Notes under the pieces: generated by a model
What the model saw: the letters and a program-made list of their open reading frames with translations, nothing else
Told to the model about the DNA's origin: nothing
Databases searched by the model: none
Shown: in pieces, positions 6,728 to 16,260 of the stretch
How positions within the stretch are numbered: the stretch's first letter is position 1
Layout: the number at the start of each line of letters is the position of its first letter
From: Jeotgalibacillus sp. S-D1
Lineage (GTDB): Bacteria > Bacillota > Bacilli > Bacillales > Jeotgalibacillaceae
Length of the DNA stretch: 64,000 nucleotides
Reading direction: 5' to 3'
NCBI RefSeq assembly: GCF_004358665.1
Contig: NZ_SMZR01000004.1
Coordinates: 247,802-311,801 of the forward strand
Translations under genes and position numbers: made by a program

Positions 6728-8803
6728 ATGCGTCAGCATTATCGTTTAGATGGACTCAGCTGCGCAAATTGTGCAGCCAAGTTTGAAAAAAATGTCCGGG
6801 ATCTTCCAAATGTAGAGGAAGTTCAGCTTAATTTTGGGGCGGCAAAGCTTATGGTTGTGGGAGAAACAAGTGTAGAAGAATTAGAGAAAGCAGGAGCATT
6901 TGATCATATAAAAGTGCGCCGCGAAAACGAAAAAGCGGCTCCGCCTGTGTCTTTTTGGAAAAATAAAGAAGTACAGTCCATGGCAGCTTCACTTCCTTTT
7001 CTAATGGGAGGTTGGTTTGTTTTACTGCAGTATGGTGAAGAACACCTGGGGGCTATTATTCTCTTTGCTTTATCTATTGCAATAGGCGGACACCGTCTGA
7101 TAAAAACCGGTCTGCAAAACCTTGTACGTTTTGAGTTTGATATGAAGACACTTATGACCATCGCTATTATCGGTGCTGCATTTATTGGAGAATGGGGAGA
7201 AGGAGCAGTAGTCGTCTTTTTATTTGCGATAAGCGAAGTACTGGAACGCTATTCGATGGATCGGGCACGAAACTCCATTCAGTCACTAATGGAAATTGCT
7301 CCCCAGCAGGCAACAATAGTACGGAATGGAACGGAAGAAATTGTTCCTGTTGAACAGACCCGAATTGGAGAAGTAATGCTGATCCGTCCCGGACAGAAAA
7401 TTCCATTGGACGGAGAAGTAAAAAGCGGATCATCTTATGTAAATCAGGCTGCGATTACCGGGGAATCAGTAGCTGTATTAAAAGCGCAGGGAGATGAAGT
7501 GTTCGCCGGAACGCTGAATGAAGAAGGCGCGCTTGAAGTTACGATTACAAAATGGGTGGAGGACACAACCCTATCAAAGATTATTCACCTGGTTGAGGAA
7601 GCACAGGCAGAAAAAGCACCGTCTCAAGCCTTTGTAGACCGATTTGCCAAATATTACACACCTGCCATTATGATCATTGCTCTTCTGGTGGCAATCATTC
7701 CGCCTCTATTTTTTGGCAGCAACTGGTCAGAGTGGATTTATCGGGGACTTGCGGTTCTTGTAGTAGGCTGTCCATGTGCACTGGTGATCTCCACTCCGGT
7801 CGCCATCGTTACGGCGATTGGCAATGCAGCAAAAAGAGGGGTGCTCATTAAAGGCGGGATTCATCTGGAAAATGCCGGACGGATTACGGCAGTAGCTTTT
7901 GACAAAACGGGTACTTTAACCAAAGGAAAACCTACTGTTACACTTGTTGAAACATTTTCTGATTTGAGTGAAGAAGAGATTTTGTCCCATGCTGCTGCAA
8001 TTGAAAGATATTCACAGCATCCGCTTGCAAGGGCTATTGTTGAAGCTGCCGCCAAGCTGCCGCGCATTGAGGCTGATCAATTTCAATCTCATACCGGCAA
8101 AGGAGTTCAGGCTTCAATTGACGGCAAGGTTTATTGGGTTGGACGGGTAGAGGAAAACCAAGAACTAACCGCTGAAGTTAGAACGACCATTAATCGTCAG
8201 CGGGAAAAAGGCCAAACGGTCATGCTTTTCGGGCAGGGAGAAACCGTTTTAGGATCCATTGCAGCCGCTGATACGATTCGCCCTGAGAGTGAATCCATTG
8301 TGCAAAAGCTCTATCAGGCAGGGGTAAAAACAACTGTTATGTTAACAGGGGACCATCGCCTGTCCGCTGAATCAATCGCTGCTAAATTAGGAATTAAACG
8401 GGTAGAAGCAGAACTGCTTCCCGAGGATAAACTGAGAAAAATTCAGCTTCTTCAGTCAGAAGGAAAAGTGGCCATGATTGGCGACGGGGTAAATGATGCT
8501 CCTGCCTTAGCCATTGCAGATGTTGGAATTGCAATGGGAGGAGCTGGGACGGATGCGGCTTTGGAAACAGCGGATATCGCCCTAATGGCTGATGATCTTC
8601 ATCAATTGCCTGCAACGATCAGGCTCAGCAAAAAAACACTGACAATTATTAAACAAAACGTAGCGTTTGCCCTTGGCTTAAAAGTTGCCGCGCTGCTACT
8701 GATTATTCCCGGCTGGCTGACCCTGTGGCTTGCGATATTTGCAGATATGGGTGCAACGCTGATTGTCGTGCTGAATTCATTGCGATTGTTAAAGTGGAAA
8801 TAG
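6728..8803 (+). CDS. cadA: P1B-type heavy-metal-exporting ATPase (Cd/Zn/Pb)
   Basis: This 691-residue membrane ATPase pumps divalent soft metals out of the cell. In order it shows a cytosolic heavy-metal-associated domain with CANC (Cys12, Cys15), four transmembrane segments, the actuator loop TGES, the membrane CPC ion-binding motif (348-350), the phosphorylation motif DKTGT (Asp392), SQHPLA in the N-domain, GDGVNDAP, and two final helices. The CPC motif with this layout indicates the P1B-2 Zn/Cd/Pb subgroup rather than copper. The ATG at 6728 is preferred over GTG 6719 because AGAGGGG lies nine bases upstream. It is co-transcribed with cadC. Confidence 0.95.
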   Translation: MRQHYRLDGLSCANCAAKFEKNVRDLPNVEEVQLNFGAAKLMVVGETSVEELEKAGAFDHIKVRRENEKAAPPVSFWKNKEVQSMAASLPFLMGGWFVLLQYGEEHLGAIILFALSIAIGGHRLIKTGLQNLVRFEFDMKTLMTIAIIGAAFIGEWGEGAVVVFLFAISEVLERYSMDRARNSIQSLMEIAPQQATIVRNGTEEIVPVEQTRIGEVMLIRPGQKIPLDGEVKSGSSYVNQAAITGESVAVLKAQGDEVFAGTLNEEGALEVTITKWVEDTTLSKIIHLVEEAQAEKAPSQAFVDRFAKYYTPAIMIIALLVAIIPPLFFGSNWSEWIYRGLAVLVVGCPCALVISTPVAIVTAIGNAAKRGVLIKGGIHLENAGRITAVAFDKTGTLTKGKPTVTLVETFSDLSEEEILSHAAAIERYSQHPLARAIVEAAAKLPRIEADQFQSHTGKGVQASIDGKVYWVGRVEENQELTAEVRTTINRQREKGQTVMLFGQGETVLGSIAAADTIRPESESIVQKLYQAGVKTTVMLTGDHRLSAESIAAKLGIKRVEAELLPEDKLRKIQLLQSEGKVAMIGDGVNDAPALAIADVGIAMGGAGTDAALETADIALMADDLHQLPATIRLSKKTLTIIKQNVAFALGLKVAALLLIIPGWLTLWLAIFADMGATLIVVLNSLRLLKWK

Positions 8804-8903
8804 ATAATTATTTTGTTAAATGGTAATGAATGGAAATGGCGAAAATAATAACTGATTAGTTTAGAGTATGTGAACTATTATACTTAAACTAACAAATTAA
8901 TGG

Positions 8904-8970
8904 TGAGCATTCCTTTAATAAGGAATGCTTTTTCTATGTCAATAAAAAGGAAATTAATGTTAAACTAAAG
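8904..8970 (+). repeat. Terminator-bearing repeat, partial copy (serves as cadA terminator)
   Basis: AGCATTCCTT-taat-AAGGAATGCTTTTT (8906-8934) is a rho-independent terminator about 100 bases after cadA. This hairpin and the following AATTAATGTTAAACT match the segments downstream of the two yczI copies (9592-9620 and 32509-32577). It therefore looks like the 3' tail of a third, lost copy. The rest of the gap to 9356 holds only the repeat upstream of yczI. Confidence 0.7.
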
Positions 8971-9356
8971 GGCGAATTAATTGAGCAATGGAGTGTGTGG
9001 GAAATTGTAGAATATATTGGTTTAGAATCCTAGTATTAAATTTGTAAGGAGTGACCAACGAGGTATTAGATGAATTTTTGACAGTCATAAGTAATTATGT
9101 GAGCTATAAATTACTGATAGTTATTAAATAAAAAACCGGGTGGGGGCGTCAGTTAAAATCTTTACTAAGATATCTTGGTTTCAAGTCTTCAAGTAAAGGG
9201 GCTTAACTTGAAGAAGGAGTGAACATTTCCTTATTTTAAAAACGGGATAGGACTGCCCTATAACAAAGGAATATCGCAGTTCACCCAATATATAGTATCA
9301 AATGATACGATTATGCAGGAATTTAGTAGGAGCTTAATTTTTTGGAGGACGAATCT

Positions 9357-9587
9357 TTGAAAATACTAAGACTTATTTTAGCAATTATTGTTGTTGCTAT
9401 ATCAAGTTATTCTTTGATAACTGACAAAACAGGAGCAATTATTCCTTATATATTGTTTTTCTTGGCGTTAATGTTATTAGTTACTGGAATTACTGAATTT
9501 CGCGAAAACAGAAAGGCAAATGCTCTTACACTTTTCATTGTAACAGGATTTAACTTTTACGTTTTATTTGAAATTTTGTTCAACTAA
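9357..9587 (+). CDS. yczI: YczI-like DUF3953 membrane protein
   Basis: This 76-residue protein has two to three predicted transmembrane helices and resembles B. subtilis YczI (DUF3953); its function is unknown. The TTG start at 9357 is chosen because GGAGG ends eight bases upstream, whereas TTG 9342 overlaps that site. A diverged, frameshifted copy lies at 32277-32506, including about 100 bp of shared upstream sequence. A small terminator of the same repeated type follows. Confidence 0.75.
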   Translation: MKILRLILAIIVVAISSYSLITDKTGAIIPYILFFLALMLLVTGITEFRENRKANALTLFIVTGFNFYVLFEILFN

Positions 9588-9591
9588 CAGG

Positions 9592-9620
9592 AGCATTCCT
9601 TCAATAAGGGATGCTTATTT
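9592..9620 (+). terminator. Terminator of yczI
   Basis: AGCATTCCTT-caat-AAGGGATGCT stem with one G-U pair and a T-rich tail, from the same repeat family as 8906-8934. Confidence 0.7.
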
Positions 9621-9790
9621 CTTTGTCACTGAAAAGGAATTTTTTTATTCTATAAAACGAACGTTTAACAGAAAAAACTTCAACAGACCCCTATTAGTCT
9701 ATACCACAGCGCTTAAGCATGAATAAACTAGTTAGGAACAATATTTTGGAAGAGTAGTAGGTTTGAAAAAAATAAGAACGGAGAAATCTA

Positions 9791-9946
9791 ATGTCACATC
9801 CAAACATCCCCAATATTCCCCCAAACATTGCACTCACAAGAGATGATGCTATTAATTTGCTATTGGCTTCCATTGCAATGGAAGGGTTAGGGCTGGCCCT
9901 TTTCATCAATGCAGAAGGAGAAAAAAGAACAGGGACAAATAATTAA
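9791..9946 (+). CDS. Short protein related to spore/collagen-associated leader proteins
   Basis: This 51-codon frame starts [20 protein letters not shown] and continues with [23 protein letters not shown]. The segment resembles a conserved motif ([23 protein letters not shown] type) that I associate with spore-surface and collagen-like proteins of Bacillus and Clostridium. Family members are usually longer, so this copy ends early and may be truncated. It lies 60 bases before the collagen-like gene and may be co-expressed late in sporulation (inference). The ribosome binding site (CGGAGA) is moderate. Confidence 0.55.
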   Translation: MSHPNIPNIPPNIALTRDDAINLLLASIAMEGLGLALFINAEGEKRTGTNN

Positions 9947-10006
9947 ATAATCTTTACTTGTGTTCATAAGATAATTTGAATCTTTTATATGAAAGGAAGT
10001 AAATAA

Positions 10007-11614
10007 GTGACCATTGTAAATAGAGTAGTAAATAGTGGATTTGAAACGGGATCATTACCACCATGGACTGGACTAAATGCCTCGGTAACCTCCCAGGCAA
10101 GCCATACAGGAACCTATAGTGCCTTATTAGCTACAACATCCGAAGCATCATCCATAACTCAAACAGTCATTCTAAATCCAGGAGAAAGATACGGGTTCGT
10201 TGCTTCATTAGCGAAACAGAATAATGACCCTAATCCTCCGATTTTTATAGTAGTAGACTATTATGATTCATCCTTTAACTTTTTAAACAGGGGTTTTACT
10301 TTAAATATTACAGCCAACCGGCTGCCGCCTGCAGGAGACTGGTTAGAGGTATACGGGGCCACCAGCATTGCCCCACCAGGAGCAGCATTTGGAGTAATCC
10401 TCATTCAAAAATTAGCTTTTGGTTCCCCAATTTTTGTAGATGATGTAGCATTTGCGACCGTAACTGAAACGATAGGACCAACCGGACCAATCGGGGTAAC
10501 TGGTGCAACCGGTGCCGTAGGAGCAACGGGAGCTACAGGCGCAACTGGCGTAACCGGAGCATACGGGGTAACTGGAGCAACAGGGGTAACTGGAGCAGAC
10601 GGAGCCACTGGAGCAACCGGCGCAACGGGAGCAGCAGGAGTCACGGGTGCAACCGGATCTACTGGCACAACCGGTCCAACTGGCGTAACCGGAGCAACAG
10701 GATCTGCTGGCCCTTCCACTCCGATTTCCGTTAATCGTATTTATGTAGCAAACCAAGGTAGCGATAATGTTTCTGTTATTAATGGAAATACAAATACCGT
10801 TATTGCTACGGTACCGGTGGGGAGTGAACCATATGGAGTAGGCGTAAATCCTACCACAAACCGCATTTATGTGGTTAACTCTGGCAGTAACAATGTATCC
10901 GTCATTGACGGAACTTCCAATAGCGTTATCGCTACCGTTCCCGTGGATAGTGGCCCCCAAGGAGTAGGCGTAAATCCTACTACAAACCGCATTTATGTAA
11001 CAAACGAATCGAGTAACACTGTTTCCGTCATTGACGGAATTTCCAATAGTATCATCGCTACGATTATAGTGGCTAATAGACCAAGGGGAGTAGATGTGAA
11101 TCCTGTCACAAACCGCATTTATGTGGCAAACAGAGGTAGTAACAATGTTTCCGTCATCGACGGAATTTCCAATAATGTCATAGCAACCATTCCATTCGTC
11201 CCTTTCTCTACTGGAATAAGTGTAAATCCTACTACGAACCGTATTTATATAGTAAACGAAAACGATGATAGTGTAGGCGTATTTGACGCACTTTCCAATA
11301 GCTTCATCGCTATCGTTCCAACGGGTGGTAGTATCCCTCAAGGAGTAGACGTAAATCCTGCCACGAACCGCATTTATGTGGCTAACACTGGCAGTGAAAA
11401 TGTTTCTGTCATCAACGGACTTTCCGATAGCGTTATCGCAACTGTTCCAGTAGGTACTTACACATGGGAAGTAGGCGTGAATCCTCTAACAAATGGAATT
11501 TATGTATCAAACCTCTATAATGACACTGTGTCCGTCATTAGTGGAAATTCAAATACTGTCATTGCTACCATCCCAGTGGGTAATACTCCTATAGGGTTAG
11601 GCGTGAATCCTTAA
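10007..11614 (+). CDS. Collagen-like surface protein with C-terminal YVTN beta-propeller
   Basis: This 535-residue protein has three parts. Residues 1-150 match the NTTRR-F1-type beta-sandwich found before repeat regions in Firmicutes ([17 protein letters not shown] near the start, FVDDVAFA at the end). Residues about 157-238 are uninterrupted Gly-X-Y triplets rich in GAT/GVT, as in BclA-type exosporium filaments. Residues 244-535 form seven repeats of 42 residues (NRIYVAN..S..VSVI...SN.VIATVPV...P.GV.VNP; repeat 5 has 43), enough for a closed seven-bladed propeller. No signal peptide is present, as usual for exosporium proteins delivered from the mother cell. The start is GTG after AGGAAG. 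A role as spore-surface adhesin or spacer is inferred. Confidence 0.85.
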   Translation: MTIVNRVVNSGFETGSLPPWTGLNASVTSQASHTGTYSALLATTSEASSITQTVILNPGERYGFVASLAKQNNDPNPPIFIVVDYYDSSFNFLNRGFTLNITANRLPPAGDWLEVYGATSIAPPGAAFGVILIQKLAFGSPIFVDDVAFATVTETIGPTGPIGVTGATGAVGATGATGATGVTGAYGVTGATGVTGADGATGATGATGAAGVTGATGSTGTTGPTGVTGATGSAGPSTPISVNRIYVANQGSDNVSVINGNTNTVIATVPVGSEPYGVGVNPTTNRIYVVNSGSNNVSVIDGTSNSVIATVPVDSGPQGVGVNPTTNRIYVTNESSNTVSVIDGISNSIIATIIVANRPRGVDVNPVTNRIYVANRGSNNVSVIDGISNNVIATIPFVPFSTGISVNPTTNRIYIVNENDDSVGVFDALSNSFIAIVPTGGSIPQGVDVNPATNRIYVANTGSENVSVINGLSDSVIATVPVGTYTWEVGVNPLTNGIYVSNLYNDTVSVISGNSNTVIATIPVGNTPIGLGVNP

Positions 11615-11930
11615 TTAAGAGTTTGTGGTTTTCCTTACCAATTTACAATTCATCCCTTATTCGTGTGACCGTTCATATAGTATACTTTGCTAAAGCCTCT
11701 TCTTAGGATTCTCTCGGAGTAGGGTAATTTAATTTTCGGTTGGAGTTTTAACAGTAAAAACTTAACACCAACACAAAACTTCTTAATCGGCTGGCAATTG
11801 ATGAAAATCCGTTAGTGCAATCAAGAGAAGAATTTGAAATAGACATTGATACGATCAATCCTCAACATAGTCTATTGAAGAATTAAATGAGGCAGTTCCG
11901 ACAAATGAAAAAGAACAAGAATTGGAGAGA

Positions 11931-11970
11931 AAAAAGCGATGAGGACTGAGTCCGTATCGCTCTTTTTTTA
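11931..11970 (+). terminator. Rho-independent terminator
   Basis: AGCGAT / ATCGCT outer stem with inner GGAC/GTCC pairing, followed by a run of seven T residues. It may end transcription from the collagen-like gene. Confidence 0.6.
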
Positions 11971-12120
11971 CTGCAATTTGCCTATGAGGATAACAATAAA
12001 TTATTTAAATCCCCTCTAACTTCTTCCAAGAGGTGCCGATATAAATCTCCTAAATAGCGCCTTGCGTCAGGCATCGAACCTTTGCAAGACGACTGAATCA
12101 AAGCTACGCAATGATTCAGT

Positions 12121-12170
12121 AAGCGATATTTCATGAGCTGAATACAGTTCAATGAAGTATCGCTTTTTTC
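12121..12170 (+). terminator. Rho-independent terminator-like hairpin
   Basis: AAGCGATA (12121-12128) pairs with TATCGCTT (12158-12165), with inner TCAT/ATGA pairing, and is followed by a T run. Confidence 0.5.
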
Positions 12171-12428
12171 CATTTGTTTTTTTCAAAGTGACAGATCACT
12201 GACCGCCTGAAGTGGAGTTGAAACGATCTTTATGTGATTAACAGGAGGTAATTCCGTATGACTTAATCTGTTTTTAATTTTGGATTAAAGAAAAATATTA
12301 TAGTAGACCTGCAATTTTTATTATTTTTCTATTTTGATTTAGCTGAAATCATGAAGTGAAGAGCTATTTTCCTTTATCGCTTTAAACTGTCATGGTGCTA
12401 ATTTGTGACAAATTTTCGAAGTATGCTA

Positions 12429-12456
12429 TTGAAATATATTTGTAACATCGTATAAT
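12429..12456 (+). promoter_or_regulatory. Sigma-A promoter of the dpp operon
   Basis: -35 TTGAAA (12429-12434) and a consensus -10 TATAAT (12451-12456) are separated by 16 bases, about 75 bases before dppD. Confidence 0.65.
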
Positions 12457-12530
12457 AAGAATTAGTAAATTTCAGAAAATAAAATATATTAGAAAAACAT
12501 TTAATAGTTTGAATTATGAGGGGGAACAAA

Positions 12531-13550
12531 ATGAGCACCAAAAAACCAGTCTTGCAGGTGAAAGGGCTTAGAGTATCTTTTTTTACAGATGACGGCGAAG
12601 TTCCAGCCGTAGATGACATAGATTTTTACGTAAGAGAAGGAGAAGTGCTTGGGATTGTTGGAGAATCTGGATGCGGAAAGAGTGTTACTTCGCTTTCGGT
12701 AATGGGATTGATTCCAAATCCTCCCGGTAAAATTGTCGCAGGAGAAATAAAATTAAACGGGGAAGAGTTAACCTCGGCTTCCGAAAAACGAATGAGGCAA
12801 ATACGAGGAAACGACGTTGCCATGATCTTTCAGGAGCCAATGACGTCATTGAACCCGCTTTTTACCATAGGAAGTCAGCTTATGGATGCCACACTTATAC
12901 ATAAAAAAGGAAACAAAAAGCAAGCAAAAAAACGTGCGATTGACATGCTGAAATTAGTCGGCCTGCCCCGTGCCGAAGAATTAATGAATGAGTATCCCCA
13001 TCAATTGTCAGGAGGGATGAGACAAAGGGTGATGATAGCAATGGCGATGGTGTGCGATCCCAAGCTGCTGATAGCCGATGAGCCGACAACTGCCCTTGAC
13101 GTGACCATTCAGGCACAGATTCTTAAGCTGATGAAACGATTAAATATTGAATTAAATACGGCTATTATGCTAATTACTCATGATCTCGGAGTGGTGGCAG
13201 AAACATGTGAAAGAGTCGTCGTCATGTACGCTGGTAAAGTAGTGGAAAATGGTGATGCGGTGGACATTTTCAAAGATCCTCAGCATCCCTATACAAGAGG
13301 GTTAATTCAATCGGTGCCCGATATGCGCCATAAAAAACAGCGGCTCTACTCAATTCCTGGGAATGTGCCAAGACCCGGCTCCATTAAACAGGGCTGCCGA
13401 TTTGCTGCGCGCTGTGAGTTTGCTTTTGACCGCTGCCTTCAGGAAGATCCGCCGCTATATAAAACAGCGGAAGGACATTCAACCCGCTGTTTCTTATTCG
13501 ATAATCAGGAGGGCAAGGTAAATGACAACAGAGCCACTGTTACGAGTTGA
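12531..13550 (+). CDS. dppD: Dipeptide/oligopeptide ABC transporter ATPase, DppD/OppD type
   Basis: One of two nucleotide-binding subunits powering peptide import. The 339 residues contain Walker A GESGCGKS, the Q-loop, signature LSGGMRQR, Walker B LLIADEP and the His switch LITHD. The C-terminal oligopeptide-transporter extension carries the conserved cysteine cluster GCRFAARCEFAFDRC, which binds an Fe-S cluster in characterised relatives. The start is ATG 12531 after GAGGGGG. Its 3' end overlaps dppF by 29 bases, indicating translational coupling. It is first in a five-gene operon. Confidence 0.93.
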   Translation: MSTKKPVLQVKGLRVSFFTDDGEVPAVDDIDFYVREGEVLGIVGESGCGKSVTSLSVMGLIPNPPGKIVAGEIKLNGEELTSASEKRMRQIRGNDVAMIFQEPMTSLNPLFTIGSQLMDATLIHKKGNKKQAKKRAIDMLKLVGLPRAEELMNEYPHQLSGGMRQRVMIAMAMVCDPKLLIADEPTTALDVTIQAQILKLMKRLNIELNTAIMLITHDLGVVAETCERVVVMYAGKVVENGDAVDIFKDPQHPYTRGLIQSVPDMRHKKQRLYSIPGNVPRPGSIKQGCRFAARCEFAFDRCLQEDPPLYKTAEGHSTRCFLFDNQEGKVNDNRATVTS

Positions 13551-14547
13551 AAATTTAAAAAAACACTTTCCTCTTCGGGGAGGGGTGCTTGGGAAAGAGA
13601 TTGGACAGGTAAAAGCAGTAGAGGGGGTTTCCTTCACCGTTCAAAAAGGAGAAACGTTGGGCATTGTAGGGGAATCGGGGTGCGGCAAGTCCACAACAGG
13701 ACGGATGCTGCTTCGCCTGATCGAACCGACAGAAGGCGATGTTTATTTTGAGGGGAAAAACGTTACCGACCTGTCAAAAACTGACCTTAGAAAAATGAGA
13801 CGTGATATGCAGATGGTGTTTCAGGATCCATTTGCCTCATTAAATCCCCGCCACACGGTTGAAAAAATACTGGAAGAGCCTTTAAAGGTTCACGGCATTG
13901 GCTCCCCCGCAGAGCGAAAAAAGCGTGTTCGTGAACTGCTTGAGATAGTTGGTTTGAGCAGCTATCACGCAAAGCGGTACCCCCATCAGTTCAGCGGTGG
14001 ACAGCGGCAGCGGATCGGCATTGCCAGAGCTTTAATGACAAGACCTAAACTGATCATTGCAGATGAACCGGTATCTGCCCTTGATGTATCAATACAATCC
14101 CAGGTATTAAATTTAATGCAGGATCTTCAGAATGAGTTTGGACTTACCTACATTGTGATCGCGCATGACCTTGGTGTTGTGCGTCATATAAGCGACCGGG
14201 TTGGGGTGATGTATTTAGGGAAAATGGTAGAACTTACAACAAGTGAACGCCTTTATGATATGCCGCTGCATCCCTATACGCAGGCGTTGCTGTCGGCTGT
14301 GCCGATTCCGGATCCTACATTTGAAAAAGACTCTATCGTTTTACAGGGAGATATTCCGAGTCCCTCCAACCCGCCATCTGGCTGTACATTCCATACCAGA
14401 TGCCCGTTTAAAATGGACGTATGTGAACAGAAGGTGCCGTTACTGCAGGAACAAGAAGAAGGACATTACGTAGCATGCCATCTATATTCCAAAGATGGAC
14501 AGGCCGCGAGTCAAAATATAGATAAACCAGAGGAGGTAAAGATTTGA
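13522..14547 (+). CDS. dppF: Dipeptide/oligopeptide ABC transporter ATPase, DppF/OppF type
   Basis: The partner nucleotide-binding subunit, 341 residues: Walker [10 protein letters not shown], signature FSGGQRQR, Walker B LIIADEP, switch IAHD, and the C-terminal cluster [15 protein letters not shown]. It forms the heterodimer with DppD under the DppB-DppC channel. The start has GGAGGG upstream, inside the dppD 3' end. The stop overlaps the TTG start of the next gene by four bases (TTGA). Confidence 0.93.
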   Translation: MTTEPLLRVENLKKHFPLRGGVLGKEIGQVKAVEGVSFTVQKGETLGIVGESGCGKSTTGRMLLRLIEPTEGDVYFEGKNVTDLSKTDLRKMRRDMQMVFQDPFASLNPRHTVEKILEEPLKVHGIGSPAERKKRVRELLEIVGLSSYHAKRYPHQFSGGQRQRIGIARALMTRPKLIIADEPVSALDVSIQSQVLNLMQDLQNEFGLTYIVIAHDLGVVRHISDRVGVMYLGKMVELTTSERLYDMPLHPYTQALLSAVPIPDPTFEKDSIVLQGDIPSPSNPPSGCTFHTRCPFKMDVCEQKVPLLQEQEEGHYVACHLYSKDGQAASQNIDKPEEVKI

Positions 14548-16160
14548 ATAAGAAAGCTTGGTTACTATTTTTCATTCTTTTACTAACAGTTTCAACAGCG
14601 CTTTTTGGCTGCTCCAGTGATAATGGGGGAGGAGCAGGTGAAGGGGAGAACAATGAGGGCGGAGACGCTCAGGATACACTTGTCTTCGGCCGAGGCGGAG
14701 ATTCTGTAGGTCTTGATCCGATTACTGTTACAGATGGCGAGTCATTTAAGGTGACAAAGAATATATTTGAAACATTAGTTGAGTTTGGCCGTGAAGATAC
14801 CGAGATTAACCCGGGTCTTGCTGCTGAATGGGAAATTGCAGAGGATGGACTGACTTATACGTTCAAGCTCCAGGAAGGTGTTACATTCCATGATGGAGAA
14901 CCGTTAAATGCAGAGGCAGTTGTCTACAATTTTGACCGCTGGGCACAGGGTACAGAAGATAAGTTCTACTATTATAAATCAATGTTTGGCGGATTTGGCG
15001 ATGACGAAGGTCATGTGATTGAATCTGTTACTGCAACAGATGATATGACGGTTGAATTTAAACTTAAGCGCCCGCAAGCTCCGTTCTTGAAAAACCTTGC
15101 GATGAGCCCGTTTGGCATCGGAAGTCCTAAAGCAATTGATGAAATGGGAGATGAGGGCTTTAACGAAACTCCAGTGGGAACAGGTCCATTTAAATTTGTT
15201 GAGTGGAAGCGTAATGAGCGAATTGTGATTGAGAAATATGAGGACTACTGGCAGGAAGGTTTACCGAAGCTAAACCAGGTAATCTTCCGTTCAATTCCAG
15301 AGAACTCAGCACGTCTGAACGCATTAACAAGCGGTGAGATTGATCTTGCTGATGGAGTAAACCCAAGCGACTCAACACAAATTGAAGATAATGCAGAGCT
15401 TCAATTATTCGAACGTCCGTCTATGAACGTCGGATACCTTGGTTTAACAACGACAAGAGAACCTTTTGATGATCCAAAAGTACGTCAGGCAATGAATTAT
15501 GCAATTGACCGCCAGGCAATTGTGGATGCTTTCTTTGAAGGGCGAGCTGAAGTAGCGAAAAACCCGATGCCGTCAGTTATCGCCGGGTATAACGATGACA
15601 TTGAAGGATATGAATATGATCCTGAGAAAGCAAAAGAATTGCTGAAAGAAGCAGGACTGGAAGACGGTTTTGAAATGGACCTTTGGGCAATGCCGGTTCC
15701 TCGTCCATATATGCCGGATGGTCAGAAGGTCGCTGAAGCCATCCAAAACAATCTTTCAGCTGTAGGCATTACTGCAGAAATCGTTACGTATGAATGGGCT
15801 ACTTATCTTGATAAAGCCCGTCTGGGAGAAGCAGATGCCTTCCTTCTCGGATGGACTGGCGATAATGGAGATGCTGACAACTTCCTTTATGTTCTTTTAG
15901 ATCAGGACAATATTGGAAGCAACAACTACACGTATTATGAAAACCAGGAAGTGCACGATCTTTTGATTGAAGCTCAATCTGAAGTGGATGAAGAAAAACG
16001 TAACCAGATCTATATGGAAGCACAGGAAATGATCCATGAAGATGCCCCATGGGTGCCTTTGGCTCACTCAACACCATTAATGGCCGGAAGTGCAGCATTA
16101 AAAGATTTTGTTGCTCATCCAACCGGATCTGATGCGTTAGCAGAAGTGTACTTCGAATAA
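14544..16160 (+). CDS. dppA: Peptide-binding lipoprotein, DppA-like (SBP family 5)
   Basis: A 538-residue extracytoplasmic solute-binding lipoprotein. The lipobox ALFGC near residue 23 predicts lipidation, followed by a flexible Gly/Glu/Asn linker. The family-5 core is clear (LAAEWEIAEDGLTYTFKL, TPVGTGPFKF). The DppA-like segments ITAEIVTYEWATYLDKA, LGWTGDNGDADNFLY and FVAHPTG match E. coli DppA closely, so dipeptide (possibly also haem-type) ligands are more likely than nickel or long oligopeptides. The start is TTG overlapping the dppF stop. A hairpin right after the gene may set its expression above the permeases. Confidence 0.9.
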   Translation: MNKKAWLLFFILLLTVSTALFGCSSDNGGGAGEGENNEGGDAQDTLVFGRGGDSVGLDPITVTDGESFKVTKNIFETLVEFGREDTEINPGLAAEWEIAEDGLTYTFKLQEGVTFHDGEPLNAEAVVYNFDRWAQGTEDKFYYYKSMFGGFGDDEGHVIESVTATDDMTVEFKLKRPQAPFLKNLAMSPFGIGSPKAIDEMGDEGFNETPVGTGPFKFVEWKRNERIVIEKYEDYWQEGLPKLNQVIFRSIPENSARLNALTSGEIDLADGVNPSDSTQIEDNAELQLFERPSMNVGYLGLTTTREPFDDPKVRQAMNYAIDRQAIVDAFFEGRAEVAKNPMPSVIAGYNDDIEGYEYDPEKAKELLKEAGLEDGFEMDLWAMPVPRPYMPDGQKVAEAIQNNLSAVGITAEIVTYEWATYLDKARLGEADAFLLGWTGDNGDADNFLYVLLDQDNIGSNNYTYYENQEVHDLLIEAQSEVDEEKRNQIYMEAQEMIHEDAPWVPLAHSTPLMAGSAALKDFVAHPTGSDALAEVYFE

Positions 16161-16178
16161 ATCATTACCTTTTTTTGG

Positions 16179-16208
16179 GGAAAGGTGTTCATTCGCCTTT
16201 CCTTTTTC
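16179..16208 (+). terminator. Intra-operon hairpin after dppA
   Basis: GGAAAGG-N10-CCTTTCC followed by TTTTTCT. Its position inside the operon suggests partial termination or 3'-end protection of the binding-protein message. Confidence 0.65.
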
Positions 16209-16260
16209 TCATCATAATAGAACAAAATACATAGCAGACCGAAGAGTAGGGGTGGAGAAG

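Larger units (their letters stand above)
11615..12530. other. Gene-poor interval with decayed sequence
   Basis: About 0.9 kb without a convincing gene. One orphan fragment reads LNRLAIDENPLVQSREEF (from about 11786, ending at a stop near 11885) and may be the remains of a gene I cannot identify. A perfect AGGAGG (12244-12249) precedes only ATG-ACT-stop at 12258. Two terminator hairpins and the dpp promoter are listed separately. The composition is AT-rich like the flanking accessory region. Confidence 0.5.

Noticed and set aside
10405..11341. Long minus-strand frames opposite the collagen-like gene (Pro-rich and Ser/Tyr/Asn-rich)
   Set aside because: They are mirror products of the Gly-X-Y and propeller repeats; no ribosome binding sites and low-complexity translation.
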